Shown one piece after another: positions 11,662 through 21,944 of a stretch of 64,000 bases of DNA. Made by a program: the position numbers and the translations under genes. Below the pieces are notes generated by a model. It searched no databases, was not told where the DNA came from, and saw nothing but the letters and a program-made list of their open reading frames with translations. This DNA is from Gautieria morchelliformis (Eukaryota; Basidiomycota; Agaricomycetes; Gomphales; Gomphaceae). Numbering within the stretch: the stretch's first letter is position 1; the number at the start of each line of letters is the position of its first letter. The stretch covers positions 52,737 through 116,736 of the forward strand of contig WHVA01000369.1 of assembly GCA_015179125.1 (NCBI GenBank), read 5' to 3'.

Positions 11662-14600
11662 ATGCCATCGTTCGTCCAGGATGAGTGCGCCAAAATGGTA
11701 CACCTCTTCGAACGCCTCCCTCCAACTCTTCCAGAGATGCCCTCCAACTCCAAACTGCCACCAACCATTGACTTCATGTTTTTGCAGGACGAGGGTGTGT
11801 GGCTGGCCTTCAACAAAGCAATGCATGCCGCCTTTGGTGAGAAATCCAGTGGCATTATACTCACTGAGCGTGGGACAGGACTCGCGAAAACGGTCGCCCT
11901 GATCCGGTGGTGCTTGGAGGAAATAGGTAAACAATCCGACAAGGCGGCTGTCGGTCTGGTGAGACTTTGGATCGAGGCATTGTGCAGGGCTGCCACCGCT
12001 GCTGGTGCGAAGGGGGATGAGATGGACATTGATGGTATGTAGATTCACTGCTTCTAACTCGCTGGGGCTGATATGTAGCTTTGAGATGGAAACAGTGTCA
12101 CTATTGCGCAGGGGAGAACACGCCGGACTCATCAACCAAGCCGGCTGATACGCCTTCGTGAACAGGCCGCTGATGCAAATGCAAATGCGAAAGCAAAGGC
12201 AAGCGCACAGAAGCCACCACGAGTGTCGGACCAGGCAGTCTGTGAGGGTCCTGGTGCTCCTTTGAATAAGGATGTGTTTGAAGCATCGGATTCCAATCCA
12301 GTCATTCAGCCTACGCAGATGAGACCAGTGACGACGGAACAAACTCAGATGACCAGAATGAACCCAAGGATTTTGTCCCAAATGCTGAAGTACGTGTATG
12401 ACTCGCTCATATGCTCGTTACCTGATTGGGTCATTAGCTTGCAGATATTCTCCCACGAAAGACTATTCCGGAGACGACTAATAGAGGTGGGATGCGGAGT
12501 GCTCCACGAGGTGCCACTATCCAATCTGAAGAAAAGAAACGCAAAAGACAGCCAAAGCAGACACACCAGGCAAAGAAGCGACTCGTAGACTGCAGTGACC
12601 GTCTCGGGGGGGATGTGACTAATGAGGATGGGACGTCAACGCAGAAACAAGGGACCGGTATAGTTCACATGGACCTTGATGACGATGCATGCCAGAATGG
12701 CACTGAGTTGGATCCCAAGGTATAAATCTGGCACGGTGGTCAGCGCAGTTGAACTATATAATGACTTCATACATGCAGGCCACAGTGACGGGTCTAGTAC
12801 AACCCGCGATCTACTCATTCTATGAGGTTGTCGACAAGAATAGCATTGGCGAGCTCGGGCAACAAGGCAACAAACATTACCGATGCTATCATGGACAGAG
12901 GAAGATCCTAACGGTGACCAAGAAAATGAAAGGTTCTCAGAACGGTAAGGATACTGCTGTTTGAAAGCACTAGAGTGATGAGCTCATAGCTGATCACTGA
13001 AACCCTGCCCCTTCGTAACTCAGGTCTTATTAACCATCTGCGAACTCACTTCCCTGAAATGCACCGGCTCATGGAGACCATCAAGAGCCGTCCTGATCAA
13101 CGTGCTACTCTTGAGGAGCTACAGATTGCCGCCAACAAGGTGCCACTTGAATCTAAAACAGTGCAGAAATACCTGCAGTCTCTGGACATGCAACAGGGAC
13201 CATTAGCAGCTGCGTTCTCACGTCAGGCTGCAAAAAATGCGGTCAGTTGATCACTCATTTGGCTAATTCCCACTGACCCGGTGATAGGTTCCTTGGGATC
13301 AAGGAACATTTGAAAGGCTTTTGGTTGAATGGCAGGTTGCATGTGACCAACCGTTCGATGAGGTTGAAAAGCCGGAATTTAAAGCAATGCTTGAGTATGC
13401 ACATCACGGTGCGACTCCGCTGCACATTCCAGGTCCCACTACAGTCAAACGACGGGTAATGAAGCTAGGTGCATCAACTATTGATAACATGAAGTTGTTC
13501 ATTGCGGTGCGTATTTAACCATGCTACGTGAATAGCGGCTTACAATGTTGAAACAGGAGTTGGACAGCAAGGTTAGCTTGTCACTCGATGCATGGACATC
13601 TAGCAACGGTTTTGCATTCCTCGCAATTGTTATGCACTACATCTCAAACGACTGGAAGCTAGGTATTTCCTCGCTAATTAGTCTAGGCCTTGCGGGGGAC
13701 TTATGCAGTGTTCATAAATGTCAGAAGAAGTCTTGATTGACTTCCAAGAGCTGCTTGGTGAGCATTCCGGTGAAAATATGGCAATATCTGTATGGAAAAC
13801 CTTGGAGACATATGGGTTGAAAGGGCGGGTAAGTGTCTACTGTGTCATCGGTGGCCACTGGTTAATGGTTAATTAAATTCAAGCCATTGTTGCTGACAAT
13901 GCCAGCAACAATGATACCATGATGCTCTCACTGGAACGCCGCTGCAAGAAGGAAGGGATAGTCTTTTCTGCGCAGCATGCTCGCATGCGATGCATGCCGC
14001 ACACCATTCACTTGGCGGCTCTGAAGGTATGCAATGTTGTGCTTGCTAATGGCTAGCACTCGTGATGAACCAAGACTCTAGCTACTAGAAGGCATCGGGG
14101 CCATTGCACCTACCCAGAGACGGTATGTTGAACACGCAAACTATCAGGAAGCTGTCACATTGCCGGTCCATCGGGAGTTTGATGATAACATAGTTACTGG
14201 AGAAGATGAACTTGAGGAATATACAGATGAAGATGACTTAGGAAAGGTCATAGGTGTTGTATCGAAGGTACACCTAACTTGTTATGTTTCAGCAGCATTT
14301 TCACGTGCTGGTCCCATGCTCAGATATGCAAGATCGTGCGAGCGGTGCGGTCAAGTCCACAGAGACGAAAGCTCTGGATCGAAGAGGTTGACGCATCCTC
14401 ACATAAAAGGGGAACCAATAGCCTGCAGGACAGTAATGCCAAGATGCTTATTCTGGATGTTAAGACACGCTGGTCCTCCACCCATCAAATGCTTCGTGCG
14501 TGTGTTTGTTCTTTTCCATACTATCCTAATGGACCTTCCCAGGCCGAGCTTTAGACTATCGACATGACATTGATAACTACGTTGCAAAGAACAAAGAGTT

Positions 14601-15530
14601 GCGCACATATGAACTCGCCGAGGAGGACTGGGACGGAATCAAAGCAGTCACACTATGGCTCCGTTGCTTTCGGGACGCCACCACACAGATGTCAGCAACA
14701 AAACATACCGCACTCTCCTCAACTCATGCCGTGTTCCAAGGCCTGCAAGAGGAGCTCGCAAAGCACTTGTGCAACCTCCCTGACAGCGCACCATTACAAA
14801 TCCGAGACAGTCTGGTGCAGGCGCATCGCAAACTAAGCGACTACTTTTACAAGTTTGACCAGTCACCATACTACATCTGGGCTTCGAGTATGTACTATTT
14901 CGTGTTTATATAATTGCTAAACTTCTCTATATAGTGCTGGATCCCAGAATCACAATTGCAGGGCTGCGGGCTGATTACACAGATGACCTCGATGTGCTTG
15001 CACACATCGAGGCATCGAAGCATAGCATGGCAGAATATTACACTGACCATTATAGTAAGGGCAAGCCATCTTCGAAGCAGCTGGGTTCCACCTCTACTAT
15101 GCATAGCGATCTGAGCACTGGAGCTCTGCCAACTGGCGTCCGCGGCTCTCCGGAGAAGATTAATTTCACGGCAAGGTATAACAATCGTGCACCTGCAATA
15201 TCACATCGAAGTGAACTCGATGAATTCTTTCGACTCCCTGCTGAAATATGGGTCAAGTGCGACCCGGTGCAATGGTGGGGGCCCGCAGGGCACAGTTCCC
15301 AACTTTGAGTCGCTTTGTGCGCGACATGATGACTATACCAGGTACGCTAACTCTATCAATTGCTTTGCTAGTACACTCAAACCACAGGTTCTGCTGTCGC
15401 TGTCGAGCGTATCTTCTCAGGGGGTCGGGATACAATCTCACTGCGACGGGCAAGTTTGAAGCCGGATACAATCCGCACTCTAATGATTGTTAAGCAGAGA
15501 GTGAAATTAGCTCGCAATGGTAGTGAATAA
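11662..15530 (+). CDS. hAT transposase, multi-exon, probably frameshifted
   Basis: Spliced plus-strand exons encode a hAT transposase. A BED-like region (HYRCYHGQRK) lies near 12880-12950. The catalytic core follows: LSLDAWTSSNGFAFLAIV near 13575, VADNASNND near 13890 and RCMPHTIHLAALK near 13990, then KMLILDVKTRWSSTHQML near 14440. The C-terminal dimerisation domain has LDEFFRLPAE, then TLSRFVRDMMTIPG and, after an intron, SAVAVERIFSGGRDTISLRR, ending at TAA 15528-15530. A frame change occurs in the GGGGG run near 15275, inside the conserved DPVQWWG-ARRAQFPTL block, consistent with loss of one G. That would truncate the protein before its dimerisation domain. The start is uncertain: the first exons, from about 11587 or 11662, have no recognised domain. 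Confidence 0.7.
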
Positions 15531-15738
15531 GGATGTAGGGAATATGTCAGATGACTATGTAGTTACTCAAACGCAAATTCAACTATCCCTATGGCCCCGT
15601 ACCTCCCGTACGCCCGTATACGGCCGTATGGTGGCCGTACACGTACCGTGTGGCATGCTGGTGGTCCAGGATACGGAACGGATACGGTACGTGTGACACC
15701 GTAAAGTAGCCGTAAGACATACGGCCGTACCCGTATAC

Positions 15739-15757
15739 GGTACGGTGCCGAGCCCTA
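15739..15757 (-). repeat. right terminal inverted repeat of the hAT element
   Basis: Exact reverse complement of 11313-11331, followed at once by the TATAAAAC duplication. Confidence 0.95.
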
Positions 15758-15765
15758 TATAAAAC
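15758..15765. repeat. right target-site duplication, TATA-like
   Basis: TATAAAAC, identical to 11305-11312. It lies about 107 bp upstream of the NAR1 ATG at 15873 and itself resembles a TATA box, so the transposon may have inserted into the NAR1 core promoter and left one copy of the box on each side. Confidence 0.9.
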
Positions 15766-15872
15766 TCCCCAGGGATGAGCCCTTACGTAAGTATTGATCG
15801 GTGGGAAAGAGCCATCCTCTCGGCACCATCATGGTTACATAATTTCGCATATTACTACCCCACCAGACTTCC

Positions 15873-17898
15873 ATGGCATTCTCTGGAGCACTGGTACGAA
15901 TTCACAGTCCACTCTGTCTGTGTCGTAACTTACACATACCTCTGGTCAGACGCTCACAGATCTGAATGATTTCATAACGCCATCACAGGCATGCATTAAA
16001 CCGGTGGAACAAAGCAAGTCTTATGAGGGTGTAGAGCCTGGTGGCGCATTCGTGAGCGTGATTTCTTTGTCTTAGGTTATTTCTGACATCTACACAGACT
16101 CAAATCCGTGTGGATGCATCAGGAAGCTACTTTGAAGTGGCTGCCCAGAAAACAGAGCAACCCAGCACTGGAAGGAAGTTGCAGACAGCACAAATCAACC
16201 TGAATGACTGTTTAGCATGCAGGTGAGCAATACACTCAAGTTTATGTTTATGTTCATCACCCTTCACATCCGGTCTATAGCGGATGTATTACCTCTGCAG
16301 AATCAGTTCTTATTACAATGCAGTCTCACGAGGAAGTTCTTGGGTTTCTGTCCTCGAATCCACCCCCAAATTCTGCCGACTATCGTCTGCCTGTCCTTTC
16401 AATTTCTCCGCAGTCCCTTGCATCCCTTGCGGCGTCGACATCATCATCATCCCGCCATCCAATTTCTATGCAGACAGTGCTACGGCGTGTTCAGACATTC
16501 TGTCGCGACACGCTCGGATTTGCTCATGTCTTCGATACTACTTTTGCTCGCCATCTTGCGCTTCTGGAGCATGGAAGGGAGTTCAATGAAAGGAAGGCAG
16601 CCCGTGGGAATGGTGAGAACACTCTGCCAATGTTGGCGAGCGCCTGTCCTGGGTGGGTGTGCTATGCAGAAAAAACACATGCAGAGATGCTTCCGTTCAT
16701 TAGCCAGACGAAGAGTCCCCAACAAGTCATGGGTACGCTAGTAAAACGGTGGATGGCTGATAAGTGGGGCCGAAGGTGCGTTCTCAATATCGGTGTTCAT
16801 TACGTCTCAAGCCCCTCCATTAACAACCTTTCTGGAAGTCCTGACCAGGTATATCATGTATCAGTGATGCCCTGCTATGACAAGAAGCTTGAAGCTTCAC
16901 GCAGCGACTTTTACAACGATGTCTACAAAACGAGAGACGTGGACTGTGTCATCACCACTGGCGAACTCGAGCTCCTTATGCGTGAGAAACAGTGGGATCT
17001 CTCCACCCGAGTGGAAGGGGAGGAGCATCCCGAATTTTGCAATGTGGTCGATAATCTTGTCCTTCCTGAACTTGTTTCACACCCCGGTACCAGTTCGGGC
17101 TCGTACTTGCACTCATTAATATCTCTCGTTTCATCTTCACCAAACAACCGAAACCGCGATCTCAAGCTGAGCACACGTACGATTCGTTCGGCGGATTATG
17201 AGGAGTACGTACTAGCGGACGTCGCCACGGGTGAGGTAGTATTCAAAGGCGCGAAGTGCTATGGTTTTAGAAACCTTCAGAACGTAGTGCGTAAAGTTGG
17301 AAAGGAGAAGGGAGTAACTGGTCTTCCAGGCGGTGCTGTACGAGGGAGGGCGAGGCGTAAGGTGGAAGGTCAAGGCACTCCGGACAGGGGATATGACTAT
17401 GTCGAAGTTATGGCTTGTCCCAGTGGTTGTGTCAATGGGGGAGGTCAAATCCGGCCCTCACGCAAGGTCCTTGAGGAGCGGAGTCCGGATGGGGAAGACT
17501 ATCCAGTTGGTCAAGCTGAAGATACAGGACCTGGAACAGATATGACTTCGGATGCCGTCGCCAAGTGGGGAAACAAAGATTGGATTCGGAAGGTCGAGGC
17601 GGCTTACTGGTCTGGTACTGAAGAAGGCCACGGTCCTCCACGCTCTGACTATTCAATCTCATCAACCACGAGTCCCAATGCCATTGCTGCCCGTATTCTG
17701 GTGGATATGTGCCTCTCGAATTCGGGATCAGTCAATGGCACAGGCGAAGACAATAACTATGATGTCGTTTCAACTGTCACGAATGACATATGGATGCAGA
17801 CCATGGATGGCCAGGCAGAGGTGCGGCGCAGAGAGTTATTCAGAACAACGTATCGAAAGGTTGAGAGCGAGATCGTTGGCCTTGCGGTCAAATGGTGA
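15873..17898 (+). CDS. cytosolic Fe-S cluster assembly factor NAR1
   Basis: Exons 15873-15893, 15950-16051, 16098-16222 and 16281-17898 give about 621 aa. The protein is an iron-hydrogenase-like scaffold of the cytosolic iron-sulfur assembly (CIA) pathway, which passes Fe-S clusters to cytosolic and nuclear apoproteins. The N-terminal 4Fe-4S ligands are visible: Cys22 in SQACIKP, then Cys79, Cys82 and Cys85 in DCLACSGC. The three conserved C-terminal cysteine blocks follow: ASACPGWVCYAEKTH (Cys ~205), MPCYDKKLEASR and ACPSGCVNGGGQ. It ends in Trp, as is common in the family. The first exon codes only seven residues; start and splice phases are consistent. A hAT transposon lies immediately upstream. 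It converges with the transporter gene downstream (241 bp gap). Confidence 0.95.
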
Positions 17899-18139
17899 AT
17901 AATATTACGATCATAGCGTCAATATTATTACACCTTTTGATCCACTCATCGGTAGCCGTGGCGGCTGGTAGAGCGAGATAACCTGCAGCTGACCCTAGAG
18001 AAAACACGCTTCACTATTAGCGACGAAGATGAGATCATGCACGGCTGGACCCTTCAGAGCACGATAATATTAAGGAAAGCTGAGAACTAGTCGAATAAGT
18101 TAAATCCTGCCATTTCCAGAGTCCATTACAAAGTCACCC

Positions 18140-20247
18140 CTACATGCAAATTTTTGCATCGCCTTCTCCTGTCCATACCTTGCCCAGGGCCAAAAACAAG
18201 CTCAACATCATTACGATGCAACCAAACGCAGCGCAAATTACCGCAGGTAATTTCGTACGGCTTGTCCAGGGTATGGAGGCTGGAAGCAAATGAAGATAGC
18301 AAACCGCCGGGAATATGTAGGCAAGTGCGGTAGCAGAAATACCGCCAGTGATTTCTAACATGACGCCAAGGTCACAAGTGATCAAAGCAACTGAAGGTAT
18401 ATCAGTGCTGGGAGATATGTATGTCAACGGAAAACGGACTGAACATGGCTGCAAAACTGATGGAGGTCGTGAATAGTATATGTCGCTGTTGATTGTATGA
18501 TTCATGCGAGAAAAAATATTGTTCGATGACCTGTGACGACCGCCGCTTAGCCGAGAAGCTGTTAGAGATGCAGAACGTCATCACCTCACGACAAACGAAG
18601 AGCTCGAGCGGAAATGTTGTAAACATGTTCACCCCAAAGCAAAACCGGGCAACATTTATGAGGGTGTCGCTCTAAAATAAAATAAGGATCAGCCCCCAAA
18701 GCAAGAACAACACAGCTCTAAACACCGGCAGACCTGAGAGAAGTTGTTCAATATATTACCCTGCGTTTTATCAGTGAATATCAAAAACGCAGATACTGCA
18801 AGTGTTAAACACGCGACCAACGACACCAACGTCGAAATGTGGGTCACGAATGCGAACCGATCCAGTGTGGGAGTTCTCAGTCCACCGTAAATCAAAAGAG
18901 AATTGTGATGGCAGACAAAGGCGAAGCTAATCACTCCAATCGCCTCTGTGATCCGTGGAGATGCCACGCTGAATCGGACAGATGGGGAGGAGGATCCACG
19001 GAGTTCGGGAGTGACTTTTGCACTTTCAATGATAACCGAGGTGACTATAATGACCATCCCAACGAGGGCAAGGCCTGAGGCACGTGAAAGCTTATGAATG
19101 TCGCGGTAAAGGGAGAGAGGGTATGAGACGGTGAGTGTGCAGAAAGCAACGACGAATTGGCGAGACGCGAAGAGTGACAGAACAGGGATAGTATGTAGTG
19201 TAGGAAAGAGGGAGCGGATAACGTGAGGGATAGTGTCACCTGAAGGCGAAGTGTTAGTAGTATGTCGTTGTGACCGTACTCAAGCTAACCGATGATGATT
19301 CCAAATGCGCACATGCCTGAATTTACGAGAATTGAATGATGATGACGACGGTGACGATAGCGGATAGAGTTATTCACCTCCAAAGGCCATGGCGAACTGG
19401 AAAAGAGACACAGCAGCACGGCCACTCCCGCCGAAACAGTGATCCATAATACCAATGTATGAATTTCGACCGCTCATTTTAGCGTTGATAACGATGAGAC
19501 GTATCGTCCAGTCGGTTACAGCGCATAGAACAAATAGTAACAGGATTCCGGAGAAAAATCCAGCTTGTCGAATGGCATAAGGTAAACCTTCAGAAGCTGA
19601 GTTCAGAAGTCTAAAAATCCTCCAAAGAAAAACTACCTATGATGCCTTAGCATGTAATCAGTTCCTCGCCACTTGAAACAAATGTGTAGACCAACCCGCT
19701 CCTAGAATAGAATTCGCCATATTTGCAACAGAGTCGAGTAGTCCACCCCCTGCATGTCTTTTTGCGGCAAGCTCTTCTAGATCTATGTCTGCCTCTTCCA
19801 CCTCCCCATTTTGTCTTAAAGAGAGACCAACACCAGGTCCGTCAAGGCTTGCGCGAGCATGTGCCGAGTCGACCAGGCCCACGAGGAGAGGCATGGACTG
19901 GCTGTTGGTATCGTTTCGACGCTGTGGATGCAGATGCGATGTAGCATCGTCGTCAAGGTCATCTGTGTCAAGTTCATACTCTACAGACGAGGCGAATGGT
20001 TAGTTTATACATTTTACTATACATTCCCGCCCATACCTGTCTCGCGACTTTGAATTGTAGACCTCAAGGGTAGGGCTACCGTTCGCGCCTCAGGAATAGG
20101 TCTTTGGTCATCCAAAGCAGATTCCTCATGCTCTTCATAGTCATCGTCGTCGCCTCCCGCGGAGAAGATGACTTCAGACTGAGCCAAGAGCGGCTCATTG
20201 TCCTCAGCATGTCGCTCGGGTTTTCGAGGATTTGAGCGACCAAGCAT
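18140..20247 (-). CDS. amino-acid transporter, AAAP/AVT family
   Basis: Eight exons on the minus strand, 5' to 3': 20247-20037, 19980-19696, 19645-19637, 19587-19378, 19316-19290, 19239-18734, 18671-18440, 18390-18140; about 576 aa. An acidic hydrophilic N-terminus of about 145 residues precedes a run of about 10-11 membrane segments. The first is marked by the family signature NMANSILGAGIIGLPYA. Later conserved stretches include VISFAFVCHHNSLLIYG and ALITCDLGVMLEITGG. The AAAP family (PF01490) carries amino acids by proton coupling; the AVT-like form suggests the vacuolar membrane. Which amino acids are moved cannot be read here. The third exon is 9 nt and supplies the IIG of the signature. 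It shares a 93-bp divergent promoter with the Tat-SF1-like gene. Confidence 0.9.
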
Positions 20248-20340
20248 GGATCATTCCCAAGGTTTATTAGCCTAGTTGGAATTCTGCTACTGAGTCGTGA
20301 CGATACACTAAATTTTGGTTCCGCTCAGGCGCTTGCAAGG

Positions 20341-21823
20341 ATGTCCTCCTCAGTTAGCTCGAGTACACTACCAACTGCACTTCAAGCCAAGACCTTCGAG
20401 GAGCAAGCGGCCGCATTCGCTTCTGATGACCGCATACACTTCTCAAAAACGACTGGAACATGGCAGTTTGAGGGTGACGATGGTACGGAAATGGAGTGGG
20501 ACGCGTCGAAGGGAGCCTGGGTCCCTCTGGTATTCAACTCGTCTTCGGTTATAAATTATGCTTGTTAACTGAGTAACCAGGTGGATGAGGATCTGGTGAA
20601 AGCTCAGCAAGCTGCATACTCGGTGCCAGGCGTCGACGAAGAAGTATGCATTTGAAACCTTAATTTCAACGTCATGCTCATCTCTTGCAGACACCTGCAG
20701 CCCCAGTACTAAAACGAACCAGTAAGAAGCGGAAAGAGCCCGAGGATTACACCTCCAACACTGTTCCTTCAGAGGTTGGCCACTCAATTAAACGTGGCAA
20801 GTCCTCGAAGTCCTCAGGCAACTCTTCTGGCGAACCTCGACCTTCCAAGAATACGGCTGTTTATGTTACAGGCCTGCCGCCAGATACCACAATAGATGAA
20901 CTTGTTACACGGTTCTCAAAATGTGGCCTTATTATGGAGGATGATCAGGCACAGCCGAAAGTTAAGCTCTACGCGAAGGATGACGGATCCTTCAATGGAG
21001 AGGCTTTAATCGTGTATTTCAAGGAGGAGAGCGTGTCTCTTGCTCTGTCCATCTTGGACGACGCGGAGCTGAGATTGGGCGAGCTGCATACGAGAATGAA
21101 TGTGCAGATAGCTCAGTTTGGACATAAGAAGGAGGAAGGCAAAGAGATGGCAAAGCCCCCAAGGCAAGTTGATAAGAAAAGGGCATCGAAAAGAATTGGG
21201 AAAATGCAAAGGTGGTCTCATCATTTTCCCTTCGTGTGGCTATCAGTGAACATATCAGTAGGAAATTGGAGGATTGGGACGATGAGGATCAGTTTGGTCC
21301 CTCAGTGGACCCGTCTGAGCAGGAATCCACCGTGAACAAAGCCCGTGTGGTGGTTTTGAAACATATGTTCACACTTCAAGAACTAGAAGAAGACGCTACT
21401 TTACTCCTCGATCTCAAAGAAGATGTTCGAGAAGAATGTTCGAGTCTTGGAGAGGTCACCAATGTGGTGCTGTATGATGTCCGTAATCCCACTTCTTCCA
21501 AGGTCCCAGTCTCACAAGCTATACTTTTATAGAAAGAATCGGATGGTGTGATGACAGTAAAATTTCGTGAGCCGATAGGCGCGCAAGCGTGTGTTTTGGT
21601 GAGCGGACAGCAGTGGTTTTTTTTGCCAAGTTTATCCTCCTTGCTACAGAAAATGCACGGTCGATTCTTCTCTGGTCGACGGGTGGAGGCTACACTTTTC
21701 AACGGACAACAACGATTTAAGCGGAGTGGTGTAGGTGACGATCAAAGTCAAGAAGATACAGAAGACGCTGAGAAGAAGAGGCTGGACGATTTTGCAAATT
21801 GGCTGATGACGGAAGAGGACTGA
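20341..21823 (+). CDS. Tat-SF1/Cus2-type U2 snRNP splicing factor
   Basis: Exons 20341-20529, 20581-20643, 20691-21211, 21259-21478, 21533-21598 and 21650-21823; about 410 aa. RRM1 is near residues 140-230 (TAVYVTGLPPDTTIDELVTR, later EALIVYF). A second, UHM-like RRM lies near residues 290-380 (RVVVLKHMFT, GEVTNVVLYD, GVMTVKF, FFSGRRVEATLF). The acidic tail ends ...DDFANWLMTEED. This arrangement matches human Tat-SF1 and yeast Cus2, which help fold and load the U2 snRNP through the SF3b subunit SF3B1. The early segment HFSKTTGTWQFEGDDG resembles the N-terminal part of Tat-SF1 proteins. It is nuclear by inference. Confidence 0.9.
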
Positions 21824-21882
21824 GACATTTGTGTGGGTTTATAAGCTTAAATAATTTTGTTTGTTAAGTTATGGTGTTTTGT

Positions 21883-21909
21883 AGCAATAGCAATAGCAAT
21901 AGTAATAGC
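21883..21909. repeat. AGCAAT hexanucleotide microsatellite
   Basis: About four and a half tandem AGCAAT/AGTAAT units in the short convergent gap between the Tat-SF1-like gene and LSB6. Confidence 0.7.
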
Positions 21910-21944
21910 ATGAAGACGACATCAAACCTTTACTATAGTGGATG

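Larger units (their letters stand above)
11313..15757 (+). mobile_element. hAT-superfamily DNA transposon, 4.4 kb
   Basis: The element is bounded by perfect 19-bp terminal inverted repeats (TAGGGCTCGGCACCGTACC at 11313-11331 and its complement at 15739-15757) and by the 8-bp duplication TATAAAAC. Subterminal regions (11330-11490 and 15590-15740) are packed with CCGTA/TACGG motifs in both orientations, as expected of subterminal transposase-binding repeats. The interior encodes a spliced hAT transposase on the plus strand. The element sits between the Ras-like remnant and NAR1. Intact ends and an exact duplication argue for a fairly recent insertion. Confidence 0.95.
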
